Notes: generated by a model from the letters alone, not told the origin. DNA of 64,000 nt from Crocinitomicaceae bacterium (GCA_016719925.1 JADJYC010000002.1:62001-126000); one strand, 5' to 3'. Counted from the stretch's first letter, positions 7,935 through 17,524 are shown. Numbers and translations: made by a program.

Positions 7935-10352
7935 CTATCCGGAACACATTTCACAATCATCTTTGTTGTCAATGGAGCAGGCAATTTCTGCCATTTTCTG
8001 TTCATATGATTGCGCGGCCGCATCTGGTGTACCTGTCACCGCAGGATTTGCTGCATTAGTTGTATTAGATGTTGGCAGTTCAGTTGCTTCTTTATCAAGC
8101 GTAAATTTGATAGCATCAGCAGCTGCTTTTGTTCTCAGATAATACATACCTGTTTTCAAACCTTTTTTCCAGCCATAGAAATGCATGGATGTCAGCTTTG
8201 CAAAATTTGCATTTTCCATAAACAGGTTCAGTGACTGTGACTGACAAACATAAGCTCCTCTGTCTGCAGCCTGATCAATTAAAACTTTCTGAGAAATTTC
8301 CCACGCTGTTTTGTAAAGATTTTTAATGTCTTCCGGAATTTCTTTGATGTTCTGAATAGATCCGTTTGAAGCCATCAGTTTATTTTTCATGGTTGTATTC
8401 CACAATCCAAGACGAACCAGATCTTTCAGTAAATGTTTGTTCACCACAATAAATTCACCTGACAATACACGGCGTGTATAAATGTTGGATGTATATGGTT
8501 CAAAACATTCATTGTTTCCTAAAATCTGCGCAGTAGAAGCAGTTGGCATCGGTGCAAGTAATAAAGAGTTTCTTACACCGTGCTGCATTACTTCTTCACG
8601 CAATACATCCCACTCCCAGCGCGCAGTTGGTGCAACATTCCACATATCAAACTGGAAGATACCTTGAGAAATTGGAGAGCCTTTGAATGTAGAATAAGGT
8701 CCGTCTTTTTTAGCAAGATCTTTAGACGCAGTAACTGCAGCGTAATAGATTGTTCCAAAAATTTCTTTGTTCAGCTGACGCGCTTCATCTGAATCAAAAG
8801 GGAATCTCATCATGATATACGCATCAGCCAGTCCCTGTACACCAATTCCAATCGGACGGTGACGCATGTTTGAATTTCTTGCCTCTTCAACCGGATAATA
8901 ATTCTCATCAATGATTTTATTCAGGTTAACTGTAAGCTGATAAGAAACTTCAAATAATTTATTGTGATCAAAAGTCAGATTATCTGCATCCACAAATTTT
9001 GGTAATGCAATCGAACCTAGATTACAAACTGCAACCTCATCCGGTGCTGTGTACTCTAAAATTTCAGTACACAGGTTAGATGATTTTATGGTACCCAGAT
9101 TTTTCTGGTTTGATTTAATGTTTGCAGCGTCTTTATAAACGATGTAAGGTGTACCGGTTTCAATTTGTGATTCCAGAATTTTAAACCAGAGGTCCTGAGC
9201 TTTTACAGCTTTGCGGCCGTAACCTTCTCTTTCATATTTTGTATACAGTGCTTCAAATTCTTCACCGTATGCATCAGACAATCCAGGACATTCATTCGGG
9301 CACATCAATGTCCAGTCTTCATTTGCCTCAACACGTTTCATGAACAAATCAGGCATCCACATAGCGTAGAACAAATCACGTGCACGCTGTTCTTCTTTAC
9401 CGTGATTCTTTTTCAGATCAAGCAAATCAAAAATATCAGAATGCCAAGGCTCCATATAAATTGCAAAAGAACCTTTACGTTTTCCACCGCCCTGATCAAC
9501 GTAACGTGCTGTGTCATTAAACACACGCAGCATTGGAACAATTCCGTTTGATGTTCCGTTTGTTCCTTTTATGTAAGATCCTTTGGCGCGGATATTATGA
9601 ATTGATAAACCAATTCCGCCTGCAGACTGAGAAATTCTTGCGCATTGTTTCAGCGTATCATAAATTCCTTCAATGCTGTCTTCTTTCATCTGCAATAAAA
9701 AGCAAGATGACATTTGCGGTTTGGGTGTACCTGAATTAAAAAGTGTAGGAGTAGCATGAGTAAACCAACCTTCAGACATCATGTTGTAGGTTTTTACTGC
9801 AGACTCAATATCGTGTTTGTGTATACCAACAGCAACACGCATCAGCATGTGCTGCGGACGCTCAATTATTTCACCATTCAAACGCAACAGGTAAGAACGC
9901 TCAAGTGTTTTAAAGCCGAAATAATCATATTTAAAATCGCGGTCATAGATAATGGCTGAATCAAAATACTCAGCATTTTCTTTTACCACATTATACACAT
10001 CTTCAGCAATTAAAGCTGCGTTTTCATTGGTAATCGGGTCAATGAATTTATACAGATCTTCAATTGTATCAGAGAATGATTTTTTTGTATTCTTATGCAG
10101 ATTGGAAACTGAAATACGCGAAGCAAGCAGTGCGTAATCAGGGTGCTCAATTGTTTTTGAAGCAGCAACCTCAGCAGCCAGATTATCCAGTTCAGAGGTG
10201 GTAACGCCGTCATACAAACCTTCAATTACCTTCATGGCAACCAATTCTGGCTGAACAATCGGATCCAGACCATAACAGAGTTTTTTGACACGTGCGGTGA
10301 TTTTGTCAAATTTCACCGGCTCTTTTCTACCATCTCGTTTTACTACGTACAT
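7935..10352 (-). CDS. nrdA: Ribonucleoside-diphosphate reductase, alpha subunit (class Ia)
   Basis: An 805-residue large subunit that reduces ribonucleoside diphosphates to deoxy forms using a radical passed from NrdB. It starts with an ATP-cone (residues 1-90, VVKRDGRKEPVKFDKI), so allosteric activity control by ATP/dATP is likely. The active-site Cys of SSCFLLQ (about 217), the NLCTEILEY motif with the radical Cys and Glu, and the C-terminal redox pair CEMC are present. Length is usual for the Bacteroidota form. It is the second gene after nrdB, separated by 65 bp, and is followed by a terminator. Confidence 0.97.
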   Translation of the reverse strand: MYVVKRDGRKEPVKFDKITARVKKLCYGLDPIVQPELVAMKVIEGLYDGVTTSELDNLAAEVAASKTIEHPDYALLASRISVSNLHKNTKKSFSDTIEDLYKFIDPITNENAALIAEDVYNVVKENAEYFDSAIIYDRDFKYDYFGFKTLERSYLLRLNGEIIERPQHMLMRVAVGIHKHDIESAVKTYNMMSEGWFTHATPTLFNSGTPKPQMSSCFLLQMKEDSIEGIYDTLKQCARISQSAGGIGLSIHNIRAKGSYIKGTNGTSNGIVPMLRVFNDTARYVDQGGGKRKGSFAIYMEPWHSDIFDLLDLKKNHGKEEQRARDLFYAMWMPDLFMKRVEANEDWTLMCPNECPGLSDAYGEEFEALYTKYEREGYGRKAVKAQDLWFKILESQIETGTPYIVYKDAANIKSNQKNLGTIKSSNLCTEILEYTAPDEVAVCNLGSIALPKFVDADNLTFDHNKLFEVSYQLTVNLNKIIDENYYPVEEARNSNMRHRPIGIGVQGLADAYIMMRFPFDSDEARQLNKEIFGTIYYAAVTASKDLAKKDGPYSTFKGSPISQGIFQFDMWNVAPTARWEWDVLREEVMQHGVRNSLLLAPMPTASTAQILGNNECFEPYTSNIYTRRVLSGEFIVVNKHLLKDLVRLGLWNTTMKNKLMASNGSIQNIKEIPEDIKNLYKTAWEISQKVLIDQAADRGAYVCQSQSLNLFMENANFAKLTSMHFYGWKKGLKTGMYYLRTKAAADAIKFTLDKEATELPTSNTTNAANPAVTGTPDAAAQSYEQKMAEIACSIDNKDDCEMCSG

Positions 10353-10417
10353 ATTCTTCTTTTCGTTTTAGCGCACAGGAGGGTCGCACAACCTGCGCAT
10401 TTGGGTTGTTGTATATC

Positions 10418-11395
10418 TTAAAAATCTTCGTTCAGTGAAAAAGACTGACCAGTCTCTGTGTTATTGAGAACACCTGCCTTCTGGTACTCAGCAACACGCT
10501 TTTCAAAGAAGTTTGTTTTACCCTGAATACTGATCATATCCATAAAGTCAAACGGGTTGCTTGAATTGTAAACACGGTCACATCCAAGTTCAGCCAGCAA
10601 ACGATCAGCAACAAATTCAATGTATTGTTTCATCAGGTCAGCATTCATTCCAATGAGTTTAACCGGAATAGCATCTGTGACAAATTCTTTTTCAATCTCA
10701 ACCGCATCAGTAATAATTTTTGAAACGGTTTCTTTTGAGAGTTTATTATTCAGGTGACTGTTATAAAGCAGGCAGGCAAAATCACAATGCAGACCTTCAT
10801 CTCTTGAGATGAGCTCATTGGAAAAGCTTAATCCAGGCATCAGTCCTCTTTTCTTTAACCAGAAAATGGAGCAGAATGAACCAGAGAAGAAAATTCCTTC
10901 TACGGCGGCAAACGCTATCAGTCGTTCAGCAAATGAACCTTCATCAATCCAGCGCAGCGCCCAATCAGCTTTTTTCTTAACGCATGGAATATTATCAATT
11001 GCATGGAACAAATAATCTTTGTCTTTGGAATCTTTGATATACGTATCAATCAGAAGCGAATATGTTTCTGAGTGAATGTTTTCAATTGTTACCTGAAATC
11101 CGTAAAAGAATTTTGCTTCAGTATATTGAACCTCAGACAGAAAATTTTCAGCCAGATTCTCATTTACAATTCCGTCAGATGCAGCAAAAAAGGCAAGTAC
11201 ATGCTTTATGAAATGACGTTCATCATCATTCAATTTTTCATTCCAGTCAACCAGATCCTGAGCAAGGTCTATTTCTTCAGCTGTCCAGAAACTGGCTTCT
11301 GCTTTTTTATAGAATTTCCAGATGTCATCATGTTGTATCGGGAACAGAACAAAGCGTTCATTGCTTTTTTGTAAGATTGGTTCAATTGCTGCCAT
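10418..11395 (-). CDS. nrdB: Ribonucleoside-diphosphate reductase, beta (radical) subunit
   Basis: A 325-residue ferritin-like R2 protein that houses the di-iron tyrosyl radical used by NrdA. The motif ENIHSETY supplies a Glu, a His and the radical Tyr in the E-x2-H-x3-Y spacing of class Ia; further ligands occur in FAAVEGIFF and ELISRDEGLHCDFA (E-x2-H). The C-terminus (SFSLNEDF) is the acidic tail that docks on the large subunit. Unusually for this phylum there is a strong Shine-Dalgarno AAGGAG about 8 nt before the ATG. It is first in an nrdB-nrdA operon with an unusually long non-coding region upstream. Confidence 0.97.
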   Translation of the reverse strand: MAAIEPILQKSNERFVLFPIQHDDIWKFYKKAEASFWTAEEIDLAQDLVDWNEKLNDDERHFIKHVLAFFAASDGIVNENLAENFLSEVQYTEAKFFYGFQVTIENIHSETYSLLIDTYIKDSKDKDYLFHAIDNIPCVKKKADWALRWIDEGSFAERLIAFAAVEGIFFSGSFCSIFWLKKRGLMPGLSFSNELISRDEGLHCDFACLLYNSHLNNKLSKETVSKIITDAVEIEKEFVTDAIPVKLIGMNADLMKQYIEFVADRLLAELGCDRVYNSSNPFDFMDMISIQGKTNFFEKRVAEYQKAGVLNNTETGQSFSLNEDF

Positions 11396-11874
11396 TTTTT
11401 ACTTCTCCTTGTTTTAATCTTGCACTGATCTGGTGTCAAACTCTTTTTAACTAATTTCTTCAACCTCATTTTCCGGTTATTCCGGAACAAAAACTTCACA
11501 CCTGAGCAGGGCCACAAAAGTTGTCAAATTTTGATGAAGTTCCTAACCTATTTAATTCACAAATGCTTTGTAGTTTTCAACAAAAAAACTTCTTGCAAAT
11601 TTGAACATCACTGTTTACAGGACTTTCAAAATTTTGTCGATTTATCAGCCGATTTTTTCTGCGAATCTTAAATTTAGACAGATTAAATTTTATCACACTT
11701 TTAAATCTGTCTTTTAAATTTCTATCAAAAAAATGGTTGCTAACCGGATTTGAAATTTACGTCAAAATACGAAAGCGAATCAAGTAAAAAACCGACTTAA
11801 TTTATTCACCCGTACTTGTTTAAAAATATAAACTACTTTTAACCCGTAACTAAAATTAATTATCGCTATTATAG
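11396..11874. other. 479-bp non-coding region between divergent nrdB and comF, with an inverted repeat
   Basis: No reading frame is supported here. The main structure is an imperfect inverted repeat: AAATTTAGACAGATT at about 11671-11685 and AAATCTGTCTTTTAAATTT at 11703-11721, able to form a hairpin with a small bulge. It lies about 275 bp upstream of nrdB. A regulator site, attenuator or element remnant are all possible; no NrdR-box match is claimed. Confidence 0.5.
11401..11407 (-). promoter_or_regulatory. Strong Shine-Dalgarno of nrdB
   Basis: Minus-strand AAGGAGAAG precedes the ATG by a normal SD distance. Most other genes here lack such a site, so this fixes the nrdB start and suggests high translation. 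Confidence 0.6.
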
Positions 11875-12567
11875 ATGGCCACATCGCTTAAATTCATTAT
11901 CCAGTCTGTGATTCAGGCCATTTACCCCGAAAATTGCTGTATCTGTGAAAATGATCTCATCCGTGGTGAATCATTCATCTGTTACTCTTGCAGTTATGAT
12001 CTGCCCTATATTAAGAACAGCGAAAGCGACCACAATCGCCTGAACTCACTATTTACCGGAAGGGTTGAAATAGAACGGGTTTATGCGCTTCTTAATTATC
12101 AAAAAGGAAATCAGGTTCAAACCATTTTACATACCATTAAGTACAAAATGCGTCCACGTCTGGCTGAGCATCTTGGCAAACTGCTCGCTCAACAGATAAC
12201 AGTTGAATCTTCTTTTGACGGAATTATTCCACTGCCACTGCATCCTAAAAAAGAGCGTGCAAGAGGATTCAATCAAAGTCAGGCTATTGCAGAAGGAATT
12301 TCAGAGATTCTCAATATACCCGTTTGGAACAATTGTGTCATTCGCAATACATCCAACGTTTCCCAAACTAAATTTTCAAAGTATGACCGGTATGAAAATG
12401 TGCGGTCTATTTTTTCTGTAAAGCAAAATGACTCGCTCAAAAACAAACACATCCTGCTCATTGATGATGTACTCACAACCGGCGCAACCATCGAATCATG
12501 CGCGGGTGAATTGCTAAAATCGGAAGGATGCAAAGTCAGTATTGCAACACTGGCAGCCCGGATCTGA
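11875..12567 (+). CDS. comF: ComF-family amidophosphoribosyltransferase-like protein
   Basis: A 230-residue protein with an N-terminal zinc-ribbon (CCICENDL...CYSCS, Cys near residues 21-43) and a C-terminal phosphoribosyltransferase fold with the PRPP loop LLIDDVLTTGAT (about 197-208). The ComF signature PLHPKKERARGFNQ is present near residue 122. ComF homologues act in DNA uptake for transformation, probably as helicase partners, although many non-competent bacteria retain them. The gene is intact, starts at the only plausible ATG and converges with the SET-domain gene. Confidence 0.9.
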   Translation: MATSLKFIIQSVIQAIYPENCCICENDLIRGESFICYSCSYDLPYIKNSESDHNRLNSLFTGRVEIERVYALLNYQKGNQVQTILHTIKYKMRPRLAEHLGKLLAQQITVESSFDGIIPLPLHPKKERARGFNQSQAIAEGISEILNIPVWNNCVIRNTSNVSQTKFSKYDRYENVRSIFSVKQNDSLKNKHILLIDDVLTTGATIESCAGELLKSEGCKVSIATLAARI

Positions 12568-12582
12568 TCAAGAAAGTATTTG

Positions 12583-13227
12583 TTATTTTCTGACATGCAC
12601 ACCATTGGCATGCACTTTATCCATCAATGTGCGGCTATTGCCTTCCGGATTAAAATAGCAGGTCAGAATAGAATCCATTGCAGATTCACCTTTTACAATA
12701 CGATCAACTTTTTTCAGAACAGATGACTTCACAAATTTTTTCAGTGGTTGTTCAACATCATTAAATTGCTGCAAACCTGAAACCAGTTTTTTATCCCACA
12801 CGGGTGCATATCTCAACAGGTCATCCGGATAAACCACTTTTCTTTTTGTTCCCTCATCAATTCCACGAAAAGGTTCACTGATATTGAGGTAACCATAATC
12901 ATCCGTCAGTTGTTCACCCGGATGAATATCACGGATGGCTATTTCAAAATCGTATGCGGTAGTGAGACAATTGGAATTAAAACTGTGATTCACAAAACGA
13001 GCATTGTCCCAGCAGAGCACATAATTACCCAGATTGTTGCGGAAAGAATAAAACTCTATGATCTCTTTATAGGTTTCATCCATTTCATGATATTGTTTTG
13101 GAGTAAACTCCCGATCGAGTTCATCGAGCGCCCAGGTGATTGTTCCTTTTGGTATAAATTTTTTGGCGACAACGCCATAACCCACTTCAGGGCTGATGAA
13201 CCGCAGTTCGGTATCGGGGTGAATCAT
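12583..13227 (-). CDS. SET-domain protein (putative protein lysine methyltransferase)
   Basis: A 214-residue protein. The SET core is visible: GYGVVAKKFIPKGTITWA (N-terminal GxG), RFVNHSFNSNC (the NHS motif that holds the methyl donor, about residue 78) and DYGY (about 108), which supplies the catalytic Tyr. A post-SET Cys cluster is not complete. The C-terminal about 90 residues match nothing I recognise. Bacterial SET proteins are uncommon but do occur in Bacteroidota and Chlamydiae; their substrates are mostly unknown. It converges with comF with only 15 bp between stops. Confidence 0.8.
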   Translation of the reverse strand: MIHPDTELRFISPEVGYGVVAKKFIPKGTITWALDELDREFTPKQYHEMDETYKEIIEFYSFRNNLGNYVLCWDNARFVNHSFNSNCLTTAYDFEIAIRDIHPGEQLTDDYGYLNISEPFRGIDEGTKRKVVYPDDLLRYAPVWDKKLVSGLQQFNDVEQPLKKFVKSSVLKKVDRIVKGESAMDSILTCYFNPEGNSRTLMDKVHANGVHVRK

Positions 13228-13630
13228 GCAAAGAGATGATTAATTATATCGTATTGATCGTTTACTTTTAAAAGAGATACAAATATTTAAAAAGGATTTG
13301 AATGTAATGTTGTCCGTCAGGTGAATATTTATAAACAATTAAAATTCTCATTCTCTGACATTTACAAATCACATAGTTCATATCCTTATCGTTTGATTAG
13401 TTACCTCTTACATCTGCTGACATACACTATCAGAGGCCGTTCAAACAAGAAACAAAGCAACTCAAACGGAATACTCGCTAAAACTTACCGTTCAATCAAA
13501 GGCGCTAATTTTTAGGATTGAGCTGCGTTAACTTAGATGAAAGCAGATTGTTAAAGTTTTGCTAAAAAAACAAAACCAGCAAACTACAGCATAATTACAA
13601 ACGTTATTACAAAAAGAAAGGGACAGAGAT
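13228..13630. other. Non-coding region upstream of a small membrane protein
   Basis: About 400 bp with no convincing gene. A 64-codon open frame starting GTG at 13321 has no ribosome site, low-complexity composition and no family resemblance. No stable hairpin or repeated element was seen. The sequence AAAGGGAC before the ATG at 13631 could be a weak ribosome-binding site. Confidence 0.5.
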
Positions 13631-14016
13631 ATGGACTACCTGAAAAAAGAACTCATCAAATTACTTCCGCTGTCATTGCTTTTTGGAGCAATAGGAGGTG
13701 TCCTTCTAATATTACTTGGTAATGTATTTGAATCAGCGGCCTGGTCATACCTGCTTACATATGTATTGGTAACCGGTGTCAGCGTTTATATTCTGAACCG
13801 CATCCGATTCAAAAAAGAAATTATGAGCTCAGTACTTTACGGATACTGTGTGTTTTTGTGATGACGGTGATCGCATTTCTGGATATGGTATTGAATGCTG
13901 ATCCTGATTTTATTCCACCGGTATTTCAACAGGCAGGAATTTTTATCACACTTTTTATAAGCGTCTTTTTGATCGCAACGTTGGTAGCTTCTCTTTTTAA
14001 AAGAAGAGTTATATAA
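13631..14016 (+). CDS. Four-helix membrane protein of unknown function; one frameshift
   Basis: Repaired, about 128 residues with four membrane helices (about 11-30, 37-53, 66-86 and 99-120) in two hairpins. A five-T run at 13853-13857 needs one more T; then YGYCVFF reads into VMTVIAFLDMVLN and continues to the basic tail LFKRRVI. Without it the protein ends after 76 residues, losing two helices. Shape resembles small Bacteroidota DUF4199-like proteins, but I cannot assign a family. It is followed directly by a strong terminator and is transcribed alone. Confidence 0.6.
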
Positions 14017-14020
14017 CGGA

Positions 14021-14067
14021 AAGCTGTCACAACAGACAAAGGCAAGTTTATAGTGACAGCTTTTTTT
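14021..14067 (+). terminator. Intrinsic terminator
   Basis: AAGCTGTCAC (14021-14030) pairs with GTGACAGCTT (14053-14062), followed by a T-run. It lies 4 nt after the stop of the four-helix membrane protein and directly abuts the 3' end of the convergent lipoprotein gene. Confidence 0.85.
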
Positions 14068-14529
14068 CTATCCTGCCGCCAGCATACCAATCAGTTTCAT
14101 TTTGCCTTCTTTTAATTCAAAATAAAACATGGTTGCACTTTCATAGGTGTTTCCCTCTTCATCAGTAAACTCATCATAAACACTAAATTCCTTTACGGGT
14201 ATTTCATTGTATTCTGAATCTTTCAAGTCAATGAAAGTGGTTGCTTTGAATTCTTCCAGAATCCAGTCAGCATGCAAGGTCTCAATAAGACTTTCAGCCT
14301 CAATAATATCTGTATCAATATAATCCTGAACAACATCAGCATTTTTATCCAGCACAGCAGTTTGAAATTCAATCCATAGTGACTCATAGGAGGTCGATAT
14401 ATCAACATCCGGCACAATCACATCAGAAATACTGTCCTTTTCTGTGACAGAATTTTCTGTCGTTCCGTTTTCAGTTTCTGATCCGCAAGAAACGATCAGA
14501 AATAAAATAAGCGCTGAAAAATATTTCAT
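14068..14529 (-). CDS. Hypothetical lipoprotein
   Basis: A 153-residue protein with a lipoprotein signal (SALILFLIVSC, lipid Cys at residue 15), a Ser/Thr/Glu-rich linker (residues 17-45) and a small alpha/beta domain ending in FELKEGKMKLIGMLAAG. No family was recognised. It begins 8 nt after the fbp stop and is the last gene of a leftward operon of six, so it is probably co-expressed with fbp. Confidence 0.65.
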   Translation of the reverse strand: MKYFSALILFLIVSCGSETENGTTENSVTEKDSISDVIVPDVDISTSYESLWIEFQTAVLDKNADVVQDYIDTDIIEAESLIETLHADWILEEFKATTFIDLKDSEYNEIPVKEFSVYDEFTDEEGNTYESATMFYFELKEGKMKLIGMLAAG

Positions 14530-14537
14530 AGTACTTT

Positions 14538-15536
14538 TTATTTTTCTTGTTTGATTAGTTCTTCCAATTTGTCAACCATGTGGGTATTCCCTGTAAAAAA
14601 AGGAACACGCTGATGCAGGTTGACAGGTTCAATATCCATTATTCTCCGGTAACCGTCACTCGCTTTACCACCGGCCTGTTCTGCAATAAATGCAAGCGGA
14701 TTGCATTCATATAATAATCGCAGTTTACCGTTTTCTGAATCAGTAGTTGCAGGATACATATAAATGCCTCCCTTTATCAGATTGCGGTGAAAGTCAGCAA
14801 CAAGTGATCCGATATATCTTCCTGTATATGGTCTTTTGGTTGCAGAATCAACATGCTTGCAATATTCAATGTATTGTTTTACTCCGGCTGAACATTTGTT
14901 CATGTTACCTTCATTCATGGAATAGACTTTTCCCTGCGCCGGGAATTTCATATCCGGATGTGACAAAAAATAAACTCCGATTCCCGGGTCATAGGTAAAA
15001 CCATTCACACCATTACCGGTTGTATAGACAAGCATGGTTGAAGAACCATAAATCACATAACCTGCAGCAACCTGCTGTGATCCTTTCTGTAAAAAATCTT
15101 CCGCCCTTACCTGTTGTCCAACCGGAGTGATGCGGTGATATATACTGAAAATTGTTCCGATACTTACATTTACTTCAATGTTGGAAGATCCATCAAGCGG
15201 ATCCATTGCAATGATGTATCTTCCATCATTATTTATCGGAATGTATTCATCATTTTCTTCAGATGCAATTCCGCAAATAACTTTTCTTCCTGTCAATGCT
15301 TTAATAAATTGGTTGTTTGCAAACACGTCCAACTTTTGTTGGTCTTCTCCCTGGATATTTGTTCCGCCGGCAGAACCTAAAATATGTGACATAAGACCTG
15401 CCTTATTCACTTGTTGGTTGACCACTTTAGAGGCAAGACGGATTGCACTGAGCAAACTGGAAAATTCACCGGTGGAACCGTGAAAATCGGTTTGTTGTTC
15501 AATTATAAATTCACCGAGTGTTTTAACATTTTCCAT
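14538..15536 (-). CDS. fbp: Fructose-1,6-bisphosphatase, class 1
   Basis: A 332-residue gluconeogenic enzyme that hydrolyses fructose 1,6-bisphosphate to fructose 6-phosphate. The metal site MDPLDGSSNIEVNVSIGTIF (about residue 111) and the substrate region NEGN and YIGSLVADFHRNL are visible. The C-terminal KLRLLYECNPLAFIAEQAGG motif is complete. Start chosen at the ATG of MENVKTLGEFI rather than an upstream frame extension with no signal. A 90-bp gap separates it from the reductase gene upstream. Confidence 0.95.
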   Translation of the reverse strand: MENVKTLGEFIIEQQTDFHGSTGEFSSLLSAIRLASKVVNQQVNKAGLMSHILGSAGGTNIQGEDQQKLDVFANNQFIKALTGRKVICGIASEENDEYIPINNDGRYIIAMDPLDGSSNIEVNVSIGTIFSIYHRITPVGQQVRAEDFLQKGSQQVAAGYVIYGSSTMLVYTTGNGVNGFTYDPGIGVYFLSHPDMKFPAQGKVYSMNEGNMNKCSAGVKQYIEYCKHVDSATKRPYTGRYIGSLVADFHRNLIKGGIYMYPATTDSENGKLRLLYECNPLAFIAEQAGGKASDGYRRIMDIEPVNLHQRVPFFTGNTHMVDKLEELIKQEK

Positions 15537-15626
15537 AGGAACTCTTTTATCAGAAGAAAAATTGGTTCTCAAAAATAAGGATTCTCAGCAAGATGTCAAC
15601 CTGATTATCATCTTAGCTTGAAACTT

Positions 15627-16511
15627 CTACTTCAAACGGGATAGCGCTTCTTCAAATGTCAGCGGATCATATTTCAGATCACGCTTTGCTTTATCCAGAA
15701 TAAAACCTGTTCTCAGTGGTCTTTTTGCCTTCTGATTCAGGGTGTCTGATGAAACGGCAATTAATTTTGTTTTATCCAGATGATAGAAATCCGCCACACG
15801 TAAGACCAGTTCAAAAATTGAAAAAGTTTCCGGTCCTGAAATGTGATAAACTCCTGTTGACTTCAAAATACAACATTGAATACAGGCCCATGCGAGATCA
15901 TCCGCCCAGGTAGGCGCACGGAACTGATCGTTTACAATTTTCAACTCTTCATTTTTTTGCAAAGCCTCCTTTGCCCAAAGAACAATATTTGACCGGCTGA
16001 GATTATGACCTTTTCCAAAAACAATAATTGTTCTGAGAATTGCCCAATTATTATAATCTGAATTTGTGAGAAGATCTTCAGAGTCAGCTTTTGATTTTGC
16101 ATAAATACTCAGCGGATTTCTTTCATCCGTTTCTTTGTATGGCCCGTTTAATCCGTCAAAAACAAAATCAGTTGAAACATGGATAAGATGAACGTTGTTT
16201 TCTTTTGAAATTTCAAGCAGATCTTTTACGGCATCCACATTAATTTTTCTGCACTGCTCTTCTTTGTTCTCACATTCATCTACATTGGTCATTGCCGCAG
16301 TATTGATTATATGATCAGGCTGAAAGACATCCACACAACGTTCTATTTCTTCTTTTGATGTGATATCCATTGACAGATAACATTCATCCGGACAATCCGG
16401 ATTTCTGTTTTTACCAGACGAGGTTGCCAGGTAATCAATTCCTTTGACTTGCAGCTGGGCAATAATTTTCTGACCTAAAAGTCCGTTCGATCCTGTAACC
16501 AATATCCTCAT
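15627..16511 (-). CDS. RmlD-like dTDP-4-dehydrorhamnose reductase / extended SDR
   Basis: A 294-residue NAD(P)-dependent extended short-chain reductase. The nucleotide-binding motif GSNGLLG is at residues 7-13, STDFVFDG near 113, and the catalytic YAKSK near residue 134. The protein resembles RmlD, which makes dTDP-L-rhamnose for surface polysaccharide. No rmlA, rmlB or rmlC is nearby, so the exact sugar substrate is uncertain. Its ATG follows the K+ channel stop by 1 nt. Confidence 0.8.
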   Translation of the reverse strand: MRILVTGSNGLLGQKIIAQLQVKGIDYLATSSGKNRNPDCPDECYLSMDITSKEEIERCVDVFQPDHIINTAAMTNVDECENKEEQCRKINVDAVKDLLEISKENNVHLIHVSTDFVFDGLNGPYKETDERNPLSIYAKSKADSEDLLTNSDYNNWAILRTIIVFGKGHNLSRSNIVLWAKEALQKNEELKIVNDQFRAPTWADDLAWACIQCCILKSTGVYHISGPETFSIFELVLRVADFYHLDKTKLIAVSSDTLNQKAKRPLRTGFILDKAKRDLKYDPLTFEEALSRLK

Positions 16512-16512
16512 G

Positions 16513-17523
16513 TCAGATTCCCAGAGTTTTATTAATTTTTTCTATTTGCTGCGGATTACCCAGTACGAATAATTTTGCACCGGAAAGAATTTTTGTTTCC
16601 GGATCAGGATTTATGCTATAGTATCCATCAGGAGATTTATATCCGATTACATTACAACCTGAATTAGATTTAGCCTGAAGTTCATTGATAGTACATCCCT
16701 TAAATTGCTGATTCAATTGCTCAAAACTTATTTCTTCCAGATTGATTGCAGAATTTCCGGATACACGAATAAGATCAATAAATTCCATCAGATCAGGTGT
16801 AACCACCAATGAGGCCATGTGTGAACCACCAACCGTATCCGGCATTATGACATTATTTGCACCGGCAACTTTTAATTTTTTTACAGATGATAAATCAGAA
16901 GAGCGTGCTATTATTTTCAGTTTCGGATTTAATTCATGGGCTGAAAGAACAACAAAAAGATTATCTGTGTCTTCAGGCAAAGCTGTGATCAATGAATCAG
17001 CTTTATGAATTCCGGCTTTGATCAGAATTTCGTCTTTGGTTGAATCACCATGCAGGAGTGTTATTCCATCCGGAATTTCACTCATAAGAATATCTCTTTT
17101 TTCTATAACAACAACTTTTTTGTTATAAAAAAGTAACTCCTGAGCGGCTTGTTTTCCAACCCGTCCGAATCCACAAACAATCGTGTGATTTTCCATGCGC
17201 TGAATTGATTTTACTGAAAGAATTTCGCGGCGGTATTTTTTCAGTTCGCCGCTTGCAAGATACGAAGTTATGACTGAAACCGCATAGGCAATAGTTCCAA
17301 AACTGGTGAGAATAAGAACGGCAGTAAAAATTCTGCCCGCATCAGAAAGCGGCTCAACTTCCATAAAACCAACGGTTGTTATGGTAATGATGGTCATGTA
17401 GAAAGAATTCAGAAAACTCCATTCTTCAATGATCATATATCCTAACGTACCGGAAATAATGATGATCAGAGAAAGAAAAAACGCGTGATAAATTCCGCGG
17501 AAATATTTGTACCCTGCAAACAT
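16513..17523 (-). CDS. Two-helix K+ channel with RCK (TrkA-N/TrkA-C) domains; atypical filter
   Basis: A 336-residue protein: TM1 (about 10-32), pore helix and filter (TITTVGFMEVEPLS, about 46-60), TM2 (about 63-88), then a cytosolic RCK domain beginning HTIVCGFGRVGKQ (about 112-122) and a TrkA-C-like domain (about 255-336). The filter reads TVGFMEV where K+ channels usually have TVGYGD. Such proteins gate K+ in response to nucleotides, divalent ions or related ligands. It is part of an operon with 1-nt gaps on both sides. Confidence 0.85.
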   Translation of the reverse strand: MFAGYKYFRGIYHAFFLSLIIIISGTLGYMIIEEWSFLNSFYMTIITITTVGFMEVEPLSDAGRIFTAVLILTSFGTIAYAVSVITSYLASGELKKYRREILSVKSIQRMENHTIVCGFGRVGKQAAQELLFYNKKVVVIEKRDILMSEIPDGITLLHGDSTKDEILIKAGIHKADSLITALPEDTDNLFVVLSAHELNPKLKIIARSSDLSSVKKLKVAGANNVIMPDTVGGSHMASLVVTPDLMEFIDLIRVSGNSAINLEEISFEQLNQQFKGCTINELQAKSNSGCNVIGYKSPDGYYSINPDPETKILSGAKLFVLGNPQQIEKINKTLGI

Positions 17524-17524
17524 G

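Noticed and set aside
13321..13515. A 64-codon reading frame starting with GTG
   Set aside because: No ribosome site, no family, low-complexity composition and no conserved neighbour.
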